Shown one piece after another: positions 32,898 to 40,064 of a DNA stretch of 40,064 nt. The notes beneath the pieces were generated by a model. It did not search any database, was not told the origin of the DNA, and saw nothing but the letters and a program-made list of their open reading frames with translations. The number at the start of each line of letters is the position of its first letter. Position 1 is the first letter of the stretch. The stretch comes from Roseomonas rosulenta. Its GTDB lineage: Bacteria > Pseudomonadota > Alphaproteobacteria > Acetobacterales > Acetobacteraceae. The translations under genes and the position numbers were made by a program. Where the stretch lies: the NCBI RefSeq assembly GCF_016106005.1, contig NZ_JACADR010000012.1, forward strand, positions 1-40,064, in the 5' to 3' direction.

Positions 32898-34747
32898 GCC
32901 GCCACCGTCGCGGGTGCCGGCGCGGCGGGCGCACCCTGGCCGAAGTAGGCTTCGATCACCTTCGGGTCGGCCTGCACCTCGGCCGGCGTGCCATCGGCGA
33001 TCACCTCGCCATAGTCGAGTACCGTGACGCGGTCGGAACACGCCATGATCATGTCCACATGGTGCTCGACCAGGATGATGGTCATGCCGCGATCGGCCAG
33101 GCCGCGGATCAGCTTCACCAGATCCTCGATCTCGCCATGCGTCAGCCCCGCCGCGGGCTCGTCGAGCAGCAGCAGCTTCGGCCGCAGCGCAAGTGCGCGG
33201 GCGATCTCGAGACGGCGCTGATGTCCGAAGGGCAGGTTGCGCCCCTGCTCGTCGGCGAAATCCGCGAGGCCCACGAAGTCCAGCAGTCGCCTTGCCTCGG
33301 CCAGTGCAGCACGTTCCTCGCGCCGGAAACGCGGCAGGCGCAGCACGGTCTCGACGAAGCCGGATCGGAAATGCGGCGTGCCGCCGACCAGCACGTTCTC
33401 AAGAACCGTCATCTGGCCGAACAGCTCGGTGTTCTGGAAACTGCGCGCGATGCCAAGGCGCGCGAGGTCATAAGGTGCATCCTGGCGGACGCGGTGGCCG
33501 AACACCGTCACGTCGCCCTCGGTCGCGCGGTAGAAGCCGGAGATCACGTTCAGCAGCGAGGACTTGCCCGCGCCGTTCGGGCCGATCAGCGCATGCACCG
33601 TGCCCGAGCGCACCTCCATGTTCACGCCGCTGACCGCCGTCAGGCCGCCGAAGCGCAGCGTGATGCCGCGCGCGATCAGCGTCGCCTGGCCGGCTTCCTC
33701 GCTGTCGGCGGTCACCTTCTCGAGACCCGGGCCCCAGTTCGGCCAGGCGCGCGTCTCCCGCGCGCGGGACGACGAGGTCAGCCGCGCGCGCAGCGCGGCG
33801 ATGGATCCCACGATGCCCGTCGGCATCACGAACAGCACGACCGCCAGCAGCAGCCCGTAGCCGAAGGTCTGCCACTGTCCCAGCCCCTGCAGGAACTGCG
33901 TGGCGAGGAACAGCACCGAGGTGCCGACGAGCGGCCCCGCCATGGTCCCCGATCCGCCCAGGATCACCATCAGCAGCAATTCGATCGAGGCCGTGAAGCT
34001 GAAGGTCTCGTAGTTCACGAACAGCGCGAGGTTCGCGAACAGCCCACCACCCAGACCCGCGAAGCCGGCCGAGACGGAGAAGGCCAGCGTGCGAATCGCC
34101 ACCACGTTGATGCCGAGCGCACGCGCCGCGTTCTCGCTCTGCGCCGCCGCGCGCATCGCGCGGCCAAAGCGGCTGTTGGCGATGGCGTAGGCCACCCATA
34201 CCGACGCAAGCAGGCAGGCCAGGATCAGGTAGTAGTAGTTGAAGTTGGTGCGCCGCACCGCCATCAGCGGCTCCCCGAACAGGGTCGGGCGCGGCAGGTT
34301 CGCGAGGCCCGAAGCGCCGCCGGTGAAGCTCACCCATTCGCGCAGCACGTTCACGAAGATCAGCCCGAAGGCGATGGTGATCACCGCAAGATAGACGCCG
34401 CGCACGCGCACCGTCGGGAAGGCCAGCACGGCGCCCATCATGGCCGGGATGAGAATGGCAAGCGCCATGCTCTCGGCGAAGGAGAAGCCCGCGCGGAGCG
34501 ACAGCAAGGCGGCCACATGCGCGCCCAGCCCGTACAGCGCCGCCTGGCCGAGCGAAACCAGCCCCGCCAGCCCCACAAGTAGGTTGAGCCCGATCACCAC
34601 GATCGCGAGGATCATGGCGCGCATGACCAGGCGGAGCTCGTAGCTGGTCGGGAAGCGCTCGCCGATCAGATCACCCAGCCAAGGGAAGCCCGCGATCAGC
34701 AGCGCGAGGACAAGCAGGCCCAGCCAGCCGGCAGTGCGCGCGGTCAT
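32894..34747 (-). CDS. Fused LivM permease - LivG ATPase
   Basis: This 617-residue fusion carries two importer parts in one chain. Residues 1-320 are a LivM-like membrane domain with many helices (VIGLNLLVGLAGLVSLGQAALYGLG near 51-75; RVRGVYLAVITIAFGLIF near 114-131; MVILGGSGTMAGPLVG near 260-275). Then comes a charged linker of about 40 residues. From about 356 to 600 there is a LivG ATPase: Walker A (GPNGAGKSS) near 389-397, FQNTELFGQMTVLENV near 437-452, signature NLPFGHQRRLEIARAL near 504-519, Walker B (LLLLDEP) near 525-531, and VEHHVDMIM with the switch His near 562. No stop or frame change separates the parts. The ATG overlaps the livH stop (ATGA at 34744-34747). Such fusions are known in proteobacteria; they fix a 1:1 ratio of the two subunits. 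Confidence 0.9.
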   Translation of the reverse strand: MTARTAGWLGLLVLALLIAGFPWLGDLIGERFPTSYELRLVMRAMILAIVVIGLNLLVGLAGLVSLGQAALYGLGAHVAALLSLRAGFSFAESMALAILIPAMMGAVLAFPTVRVRGVYLAVITIAFGLIFVNVLREWVSFTGGASGLANLPRPTLFGEPLMAVRRTNFNYYYLILACLLASVWVAYAIANSRFGRAMRAAAQSENAARALGINVVAIRTLAFSVSAGFAGLGGGLFANLALFVNYETFSFTASIELLLMVILGGSGTMAGPLVGTSVLFLATQFLQGLGQWQTFGYGLLLAVVLFVMPTGIVGSIAALRARLTSSSRARETRAWPNWGPGLEKVTADSEEAGQATLIARGITLRFGGLTAVSGVNMEVRSGTVHALIGPNGAGKSSLLNVISGFYRATEGDVTVFGHRVRQDAPYDLARLGIARSFQNTELFGQMTVLENVLVGGTPHFRSGFVETVLRLPRFRREERAALAEARRLLDFVGLADFADEQGRNLPFGHQRRLEIARALALRPKLLLLDEPAAGLTHGEIEDLVKLIRGLADRGMTIILVEHHVDMIMACSDRVTVLDYGEVIADGTPAEVQADPKVIEAYFGQGAPAAPAPATVAA

Positions 34748-35619
34748 ACCTTCTGCACCTCGCGCCGGCCGAAAATACCCTGCGGGTACAGCAGCAGCAC
34801 CAGGATCATCACCGTGAAACCGATGGCGTCGCGCGCGGCCGTGGAGAGGTATGCCTCCACGAACTTCTCCAGCACGCCATACATCAGGCCGGTGATGACA
34901 ACGCCCGGCGCATTGGCGATGCCCGCGATGATCGCCACCAGGAAGCCCTTCAGCCCGACCACCACGCCCATCGAGGAGGAGGCCTGCACGATGGGCGCCA
35001 CAAGGAAGCCCGCCAGCGCGCCGATACCTCCCGCCAGCGCGAAGGCCAACATGGTGATGCGGTCGGCATCGATTCCCACGAGCCCGGCGGCGACGCGGTT
35101 GTAGGCCACCGCGCGCATCGCGCGGCCCAGTACGGTACGCCGGTAGAAGGCCTCGAGCGCCAGGGTCATGGCCACCAGCACGACCGGCAGCAGCAATTCC
35201 TGCAGGTAGATGCCCGCGCCACCGATGCGGACCGGCTGCTCGACCAGCGGCGTGGGCATGGCGCGGCCGAGCGGACCGTAGGTCGCTGTGGTGAAGCTCT
35301 CCATCATCGTGCCAACGGCGATGGTGGTCAGCATCCAGCCGATCGCGTTCGCCTCGCGGTTGAAGGGCCGCACGAAGACACGCTCGATGACCGCTCCCGA
35401 CAGGGCCGCGATCAGGATGGCGGCCGCTGCGGCCATCGGCAGCGGCAGCCCCATCTCGCGTAGCACCACGGTCAGCACGCCGCCCAGCATGAAGACATCG
35501 CCGAAGGTGAAGTTGACGGCCTTGGCGGCGCTCCACATCACGTAGAAGCCGAGCGCGATCATCGAATAGATCGCGCCGGCGGAAAGCCCCGTCAGCAGGT
35601 ATTGGAGCAGGGCTTCCAT
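34744..35619 (-). CDS. livH: Branched-chain amino acid-type ABC permease, LivH-like
   Basis: This 291-residue inner-membrane permease of the HAAT family has an N-terminus (LLQYLLTGLSAGAIYSMIALGFYVMWSAAKAVNFTFGDVFMLGG) that is the standard LivH start. The central GLVGIDADRITMLAFALAGGIGALAGFLV and the C-terminal ILVLLLYPQGIFGRREVQKV are also standard. It follows the binding-protein gene by seven bases and overlaps the fusion gene by four. The ribosome site is not striking; translation is probably coupled. Complete at the family's usual length (about 290). Confidence 0.9.
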   Translation of the reverse strand: MEALLQYLLTGLSAGAIYSMIALGFYVMWSAAKAVNFTFGDVFMLGGVLTVVLREMGLPLPMAAAAAILIAALSGAVIERVFVRPFNREANAIGWMLTTIAVGTMMESFTTATYGPLGRAMPTPLVEQPVRIGGAGIYLQELLLPVVLVAMTLALEAFYRRTVLGRAMRAVAYNRVAAGLVGIDADRITMLAFALAGGIGALAGFLVAPIVQASSSMGVVVGLKGFLVAIIAGIANAPGVVITGLMYGVLEKFVEAYLSTAARDAIGFTVMILVLLLYPQGIFGRREVQKV

Positions 35620-35626
35620 GGCGCGC

Positions 35627-36850
35627 TCAGTTCGTCCGCGGCGTGCCGAAGGGCGTCTGCTCGATGGGCATGAGCGCGCCGTTGTGGAAGGCCAGCAGGC
35701 GGTAGGACGCCGGCAGGATCGCGTCCATCCGTTCCTGCGTGCGCTCGAAGGCCGGTGCGTAGTTCGCGACGATGCCCTGGTAGTTCACGCGGAACATTGC
35801 GTCGCGGAACGCGGTGCGGTCGAAGCGGCCGGCCAGCTTCAGCGCCTCGGCGATGATGTAGACCGCGTCATAGGCATTGGCGGTGCCCGAGGGCATCAAC
35901 AGGTCGCCCGGGGTGCGGATCTCCGGGAAGCGCTGCTGCATGCGCGCGAGCACGCCTTGCGCGCGTTCAGGCAGCTGTCCCATCCATGTGTAGGTGCCGG
36001 CCACGATCACGCCTTCGGCCAACGGCCCGGCGGTCTGCGCAAACTGCACACCGATGCCCCAGGCGGAGACGATCTGCGGCCGGTAGCCGATCCGGTCCAT
36101 CGAGCGCACGACGTTCGCCGCCTCGCGGTCGACGCCGTAGAAGATGATGGTGTCGACGCCGGCGTCGCGCATGCGGATCAACTGCGCGGTCATGTCGGTG
36201 TCGGCGATGTTGAAGGTCTCGGTCGCCGCGATCGGCGTGTCGACCGCGCGCATCGCGGCGGTCACATCGGGCACGGCGCCCTGGCCCCAGCCGGTGCCCT
36301 CGTACATGAGGCCGATCTTGCCGGAGCGCGAGCGCGCACGCGCCGCTGTCACCAGGAAGGGCGCAACCCAGCGGTCCTTCATGGAAACACGGAACATCCA
36401 CTGGTTGCGGCCGTTCGGGTGCTCGACCACCTGGGTACCGGCGGAGATCACGCCCACCCAGGGCAGGCCCATCTCGTCCAGCGGTTCGCGCAGCGCGATG
36501 GCGTTCGGCGTGCGGAAGCCGCCCAGCATGACCACGCAATTGTCGCGTTCGCCGATGCGCCGGGCATTGTCTACCGCGCGCGCCGGTTCGCCCACGTCGT
36601 CATACGCGACCAGGCGGAGCTGCTGGCCGAGCACGCCGCCCGCGGCGTTGATCTCGGCGAGCGCGGTCTCGACCGCGACGCGCAGCGCGAAGCCGCTATG
36701 CGCGAGCGGGCCGGTCAGCTCCCAGGAGGCGCCGATGCAGGGTTGCGCGCGCTGCGCCTGTGCAGGGGCGGCGGCGGCAAGCGCGAGGCCGGCGAGTGCG
36801 CCAAGGCCCAGCAGGGCCCGCCGCGCGGGGGATGGGGGCAGCTTCGACAT
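35627..36850 (-). CDS. Liv/amide-type periplasmic binding protein
   Basis: This 407-residue type I periplasmic binding protein (Leu/Ile/Val-BP, amide and urea class) is the receptor of the Liv-type importer. The signal peptide is RRALLGLGALAGLALAAAAPAQAQ with cleavage after AQA near residue 32. The mature chain shows the ligand-fold landmarks IGASWELTGPLAHSGFALRVAVETALAEINAAGGVLGQQL, LRLVAYDDVGEPARAVDNARRI, and FNIADTDMTAQLIRMRDAGVDTIIFYG. The ATG at 36850 has an AGGAG site at good spacing. The longer frame upstream enters the intergenic region and has no signal. It leads the minus-strand Liv operon and is divergent from the CoxL-like gene. The ligand may be an amide or amino-acid derivative; the adjacent amidase operon on the other strand favours this. 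Confidence 0.9.
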   Translation of the reverse strand: MSKLPPSPARRALLGLGALAGLALAAAAPAQAQRAQPCIGASWELTGPLAHSGFALRVAVETALAEINAAGGVLGQQLRLVAYDDVGEPARAVDNARRIGERDNCVVMLGGFRTPNAIALREPLDEMGLPWVGVISAGTQVVEHPNGRNQWMFRVSMKDRWVAPFLVTAARARSRSGKIGLMYEGTGWGQGAVPDVTAAMRAVDTPIAATETFNIADTDMTAQLIRMRDAGVDTIIFYGVDREAANVVRSMDRIGYRPQIVSAWGIGVQFAQTAGPLAEGVIVAGTYTWMGQLPERAQGVLARMQQRFPEIRTPGDLLMPSGTANAYDAVYIIAEALKLAGRFDRTAFRDAMFRVNYQGIVANYAPAFERTQERMDAILPASYRLLAFHNGALMPIEQTPFGTPRTN

Positions 36851-37183
36851 GCTGGTTCGTCTCCTGGGGTCGGGGGTGGGGACGCGCGAGGTGAGCATCC
36901 GTCGCAGGCACGGCAGCACGCGGCGGGGGCCTGTGAGGCCCGCCGCGCATGTCCCAACGGTAACGGCGCGTGGAAGAAAGCCGCAACGTCCAACCTGAAT
37001 CGTTTTCGGGCAGTTTGGGCCTTGCGTGACTTTTAATGCCGAGAAATTATGCAAATACCACGGAGTTTGACTAGAATTCGCTCAATTCCTGCGCTGTCGG
37101 CCGTTGTGGTCCCATCGTCGGTATGGCGCGGCGGCGGGTGCCTGGCCGAAACTCAGGTTCTCGGGCTGAAGGAATGATGGATC
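36851..37183. promoter_or_regulatory. Divergent intergenic region between the Liv operon and the CoxL-like gene
   Basis: This 333-base region lies between outward genes. It contains the most AT-rich stretch in the window (about 37022-37088: TTTTAATGCC, GAAATTATGC, TTTGACTAGAATTC), a likely promoter zone. On the minus strand a CATAAT (37051-37046) could serve as a -10 for the Liv operon. On the plus strand TTGACT (37067-37072) resembles a -35, but no matching -10 is found at 16-18 bases. A GAAGGA ribosome site lies ten bases before the ATG at 37184. No protein-coding signal was seen. Confidence 0.45.
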
Positions 37184-39559
37184 ATGGGTCATAACGGTAT
37201 CGGTGCTTCCGTCCGTCGCAAGGAAGACCAGCGCTTCATCAGCGGCCGCGGCAACTATGTCGCCGACATGCAGCGGCCGAACATGGCGCATGGCGTCTTC
37301 CTGCGATCACCGCACGCGCATGCGTTGCTGCGCGGCATCGACACATCCGCCGCGGCGGCCGCGCCGGGCGTGCTTGGCATCCTCACCGGCGCGGACCTCG
37401 CCGCCGCCGGCGTGGGCGGCTTGCCCTGCGGTTGGGGCATCACCGGCACCGACGGCAAGCCGATGAAGGAACCGCCGCACCCCGCGCTGGCGCAGGGCAA
37501 GGTGCGCTACGTCGGCGACGCGGTCGCCTTCGTGATCGCGGAGACACAGCACCAGGCGCGCGACGCGGCGGAGCTCATCGTCGTGGACTACGAGCCGCTG
37601 CCCGCCGCGATCGATCTCGAAGCCGCGATCGCGCCCGGCGCGCCGCAGATCTTCGACGACGTGCCGGGCAATCTCTGCTGCGACTGGTCGATCGGCGACG
37701 CGGCGGCGACCGAGGCCGCCTTCGCGAAGGCGGCGCATGTCACGCGCCTCAAGCTCGTGAACAACCGCCTGGTCGGCAACCCGATGGAACCTCGAGCCGC
37801 CATCGCGGAATTCGAGCGCAGCACAGGGCAGTACACGCTGTTCACCACCAGCCAGTTTCCGCATGTGGTGCGCATGCTGATGGGTGCCTTCGTGCTCAAC
37901 ATCCCGCAGCACCGGCTGCGCGTGGTGGCACCCGATGTCGGTGGCGGCTTCGGCGTGAAGCAGTTCCACTACGCCGAGGAGGCGGTGATCACCTTCGCGG
38001 CGCAGCGTATCGGCCGCCCGTTGAAGTGGGTGTGCGAACGAAGCGAGGGCTTCATCAGCGATGCCCATGGCCGCGACCATGTGACCGAGGCGGCGTTGGC
38101 GCTGGATGCCGAGGGCCGCTTCCTCGGCATGAAGGTGCTGACGATCGGCAATATTGGCGGCTATATCTCGACCTTCGGGCCGAATATCCCGACCAACCTC
38201 TATGCTCCGCTACTGGCGGGCGTCTACACCACGCCGGCGATCCACTGCCAGGTGAAGGTCGCCTTCACCAACACCGTGCCCGTCGATGCCTATCGCGGCG
38301 CGGGGCGGCCGGAGGCAACCTTCGTGGTGGAGCGCCTCGTCGATATCGCGGCCACAGAGATGGGTATCGACAAGGCTGAGATACGCCGGCGCAACATGAT
38401 CCCGCGCGACGCCTTCCCCTACCAGACGCCGGTGATGATGAAGTACGACAGCGGGGATCCACTGGGCTGCATGGACCGCGCGCTGGCGCTGGCGGACTGG
38501 GACGGCTTCGCCGCGCGCCGCGCCATCGCGAAGCAGCAGGGAAAGCTGCGCGGCATTGGCCTGTCCACCTACATCGAGGCCTGCGGCCTGGCGCCCTCGC
38601 GCATCGCAGGGCAGCTCGGCGCGCGCGGCGGCCTGTACGAGAGTGCCACGGTGCGCGTGCACCCCACCGGCCATGTCACGGTGCTGATCGGCACGCACAG
38701 CCACGGCCAGGGGCACGAGACCACCTTCGCGCAGATCGTCGCCGAGAAGCTCGGCGTGAAGTTCGAGGATGTCGACATCGTCTATGGCGACACCGACCGC
38801 GTGCAGTTCGGCATGGGCACCTACGGTTCGCGCTCGCTGGTGGTGGGCGGGGCGGCGTTGGCCAAGGCGTCGGACCGGGTCATCGCGAAGGGCCGCAAGA
38901 TCGCGGCGCATCTGCTGGAAGCCGCCGAGGGCGACATCGAATTCACCGAGGGCCGCTTCGTCGTGGCCGGCACCGACCGCGCGAAATCCTTCCAGGACAT
39001 CGCGCTCGCCGCCTATGTTCCGCACGACTATCCGCTCGAGACGCTCGACCCGGGGCTCGAGGAACAGGCCTACCACGATCCGGTGAACTTCTCCTTCCCC
39101 GGCGGCGCGCATGTGGCCGAGGTCGAGATCGACCCCGAGACCGGCCAGGTCACGCTGGTGAACTACGTGGGCGTGGACGATGTCGGCACGGTGATCAACC
39201 CGATGATCGTGGAAGGCCAGCTGCATGGCGGCGTGACGCAGGGCATCGGCCAGGCGCTGCTGGAGCATTGCGTCTACGACCCTGCCACGGGACAGATGCT
39301 GAGCGGGTCCTTCCAGGACTACTGCATGCCGCGCGCCGACAACCTGCCGAGCTTCGCCATGCAGACGCATCCGGTGCCTTCCACCGAGACGCCGATGGGC
39401 GTGAAGGGCTGCGGCGAGGTGGGGTCGATCGGCGCGCCGGCGGCGATCATCAATGCCGTGGTGGATGCGCTGGCAGACCATGGCGTGCGGCATATCGACA
39501 TGCCGGCCAGCCCGCCGCGGGTCTGGGCGGCGCTGAAGGGCGCGGCCGCAGCGGCGTGA
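37184..39559 (+). CDS. Xanthine dehydrogenase-family molybdopterin-binding (large) subunit, CoxL-like
   Basis: This 791-residue molybdenum hydroxylase large subunit has the N-terminal a/b-hammerhead domain ([19 protein letters not shown] start, then [11 protein letters not shown]). The cofactor-binding part has [11 protein letters not shown] near residue 253, and [21 protein letters not shown] near 505. The catalytic Glu lies near residue 745 in [14 protein letters not shown]. Where CO dehydrogenase has AYRCSFR, this protein has AYRGAGR (369-375), so it is not a CO-oxidising enzyme. It more likely hydroxylates an aldehyde, purine or other N-heterocycle. The usual small (2Fe-2S) and medium (FAD) subunits are absent on both sides, so it is orphan in this window. 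Start ATG at 37184 with a GAAGGA site. Apparently intact. The stop is followed by IS and gene debris. Confidence 0.9.
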   Translation: MGHNGIGASVRRKEDQRFISGRGNYVADMQRPNMAHGVFLRSPHAHALLRGIDTSAAAAAPGVLGILTGADLAAAGVGGLPCGWGITGTDGKPMKEPPHPALAQGKVRYVGDAVAFVIAETQHQARDAAELIVVDYEPLPAAIDLEAAIAPGAPQIFDDVPGNLCCDWSIGDAAATEAAFAKAAHVTRLKLVNNRLVGNPMEPRAAIAEFERSTGQYTLFTTSQFPHVVRMLMGAFVLNIPQHRLRVVAPDVGGGFGVKQFHYAEEAVITFAAQRIGRPLKWVCERSEGFISDAHGRDHVTEAALALDAEGRFLGMKVLTIGNIGGYISTFGPNIPTNLYAPLLAGVYTTPAIHCQVKVAFTNTVPVDAYRGAGRPEATFVVERLVDIAATEMGIDKAEIRRRNMIPRDAFPYQTPVMMKYDSGDPLGCMDRALALADWDGFAARRAIAKQQGKLRGIGLSTYIEACGLAPSRIAGQLGARGGLYESATVRVHPTGHVTVLIGTHSHGQGHETTFAQIVAEKLGVKFEDVDIVYGDTDRVQFGMGTYGSRSLVVGGAALAKASDRVIAKGRKIAAHLLEAAEGDIEFTEGRFVVAGTDRAKSFQDIALAAYVPHDYPLETLDPGLEEQAYHDPVNFSFPGGAHVAEVEIDPETGQVTLVNYVGVDDVGTVINPMIVEGQLHGGVTQGIGQALLEHCVYDPATGQMLSGSFQDYCMPRADNLPSFAMQTHPVPSTETPMGVKGCGEVGSIGAPAAIINAVVDALADHGVRHIDMPASPPRVWAALKGAAAAA

Positions 39560-39937
39560 TCGGCGAGCGAGGAGCAAACCCGGTGCGTTCCGGGCTTCGG
39601 GTGGCGGGAGCGCCGCATTGGGCGGCGTCTCCGCAAGGAGCCTTCACAGATCCAGCACCAGGACCCTCTCCGTCGCCCAGTTGCTGACGCACACAACGGC
39701 TGCGCTGCGACCGGACCAGTTGGTTCTTCCTGTCAATTGGCAGGCAATCGCCTGGCGGCGGCGCGCGCTGCGGAGCAGCCAGGGCGGGAGCTGCTGCCTC
39801 ACCCGGACGACATGGTGCTCGATCCCTGCAGCATCACGGTCCGCTTTCTGGGGGCCCTCGATCCCGAGAGCCGGAAGGCTCAGAAGTCCGTCGCGGCTCT
39901 GATGCGGCTGGGCTTCGAGATGGCGATCTATCTCGAA
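39560..39937. pseudogene. Gene debris: plus-strand fragment and minus-strand C-terminal fragment
   Basis: No intact gene is seen here. On the plus strand a frame over about 39737-39937 reads GRELLPHPDDMVLDP and SITVRFLGALDPESRKAQKSV, a P-D-D-x-V-x-D-P pattern reminiscent of the C-terminus of DUF5681-type phage or mobile-element proteins. It has no good start codon and runs into the putative IS end, so it looks cut at both ends. On the minus strand a frame ending at 39644 closes with GRTNWSGRSAAVVCVSNWATERVLVLDL-like sequence, which I do not recognise and which may be a fossil. Both assignments are tentative. The base composition is less biased than in the neighbouring genes. Confidence 0.3.
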
Positions 39938-40004
39938 TGTCAACGCCGGTTGAATTCTGACCCGCTTTGCGTGGGGTCGCCGATCGAAACCTGACCCATG
40001 TGAT
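39938..40004. mobile_element. Putative IS21-like terminal region
   Basis: From TGTCAACGCCGGTTGAATTC at 39938 the sequence has two copies of a CTGACCC unit (about 39957 and 39991) separated by 34 bases. IS21-family ends typically begin TGT and carry repeated GAAA/CTGACCC-like transposase-binding units. No transposase frame is inside the window; an element would continue to the right. It abuts a gene fragment that seems interrupted at exactly this point. Assignment from memory of family ends only. Confidence 0.35.
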
Positions 40005-40034
40005 GCCCGGGGTGGGGCTCGCCCCACCCCGGGC
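40005..40034. repeat. Perfect 14-bp inverted repeat
   Basis: GCCCGGGGTGGGGC at 40005-40018 and GCCCCACCCCGGGC at 40021-40034 are exact reverse complements with a TC spacer. It would form a very stable hairpin or cruciform. It lies next to the putative IS end and has no immediate T-run, although a pyrimidine-rich stretch (TTTCCTTCTT) follows about 17 bases later. It may be a terminator, an IS regulatory hairpin or a REP-like element. Confidence 0.65.
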
Positions 40035-40064
40035 GGCGCCTCTCAACGGCTTTCCTTCTTCGCC

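Noticed and set aside
37067-37095. A TTGACT -35 element for the CoxL-like gene
   Set aside because: No acceptable -10 lies 16-18 bases downstream (TGCGCT at that position), so it was kept only as a note in the intergenic entry.
37184-39559. Calling the molybdenum enzyme a carbon monoxide dehydrogenase
   Set aside because: The active-site cysteine loop AYRCSFR is replaced by AYRGAGR, and no CoxM or CoxS genes are adjacent.
1-40064. CRISPR arrays, tRNA, rRNA, riboswitches, toxin-antitoxin or phage-defence genes
   Set aside because: No regularly spaced repeats, cloverleaf-like or conserved RNA stretches were seen, and no defence-type protein motifs were recognised in the accepted genes. A profile and covariance-model search would be needed to exclude small RNAs.

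Overview
The window looks like chromosomal accessory catabolism DNA from a very GC-rich alphaproteobacterium. By eye it is roughly two-thirds to 70% G+C, with strong third-position G/C bias, ATGA/GTGA stop-start overlaps and many ABC importers. Gene content and IS remnants would fit Acetobacteraceae (Roseomonas-like Rhodospirillales), but that is inference: no rRNA, tRNA or other phylogenetic marker is present.

Layout. (1) 1-798: left-edge debris with a broken IS3-family transposase. (2) 799-12276, all minus: a ten-gene run transcribed right to left. It reads flavin monooxygenase, OppB-OppC-OppD-OppF-type importer, its binding protein, a PuuE-type allantoinase-like deacetylase, then a complete polyamine-type (Pot) importer. 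(3) 12543-13957, plus: a second PuuE-like gene overlapping an AllA-type ureidoglycolate lyase. (4) 13958-14869: a gene graveyard holding an IS256-type left-end remnant, a frameshifted hydantoinase A fossil and a piece resembling an RTX-protein C-terminus. (5) 14870-25834, all minus: isochorismatase-fold amidase (N-carbamoylsarcosine amidase-like), a metal-type NodB deacetylase, a second Opp/Dpp importer with binding protein, then hyuB-hyuA. (6) 25925-32111, plus: a second hyuA-hyuB pair, an amidase-signature amidase and a 2-oxoglutarate/Fe(II) oxygenase. (7) 32166-36850, minus: a Liv-type importer whose permease LivM is fused to the ATPase LivG. (8) 37184-39559, plus: a stand-alone xanthine dehydrogenase/CoxL-type molybdopterin subunit. 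(9) 39560-40064: debris, a putative IS21-like end and a perfect 14-bp inverted repeat.

How the genes may work together. Four complete ABC importers sit among enzymes that open or trim cyclic ureides and amides: two ATP-dependent hydantoinase/oxoprolinase pairs, two PuuE-like proteins, one NodB-like hydrolase, AllA, an isochorismatase-fold amidase and an amidase-signature enzyme. Three oxidative enzymes accompany them (flavin monooxygenase, 2OG oxygenase, molybdenum hydroxylase). The simplest reading is an uptake-and-dismantling island for N-heterocycles such as allantoin, hydantoins, creatinine-derived N-methylhydantoin or plant and soil amides. The substrates are not readable from the sequence. 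No transcriptional regulator was recognised in the 40 kb.
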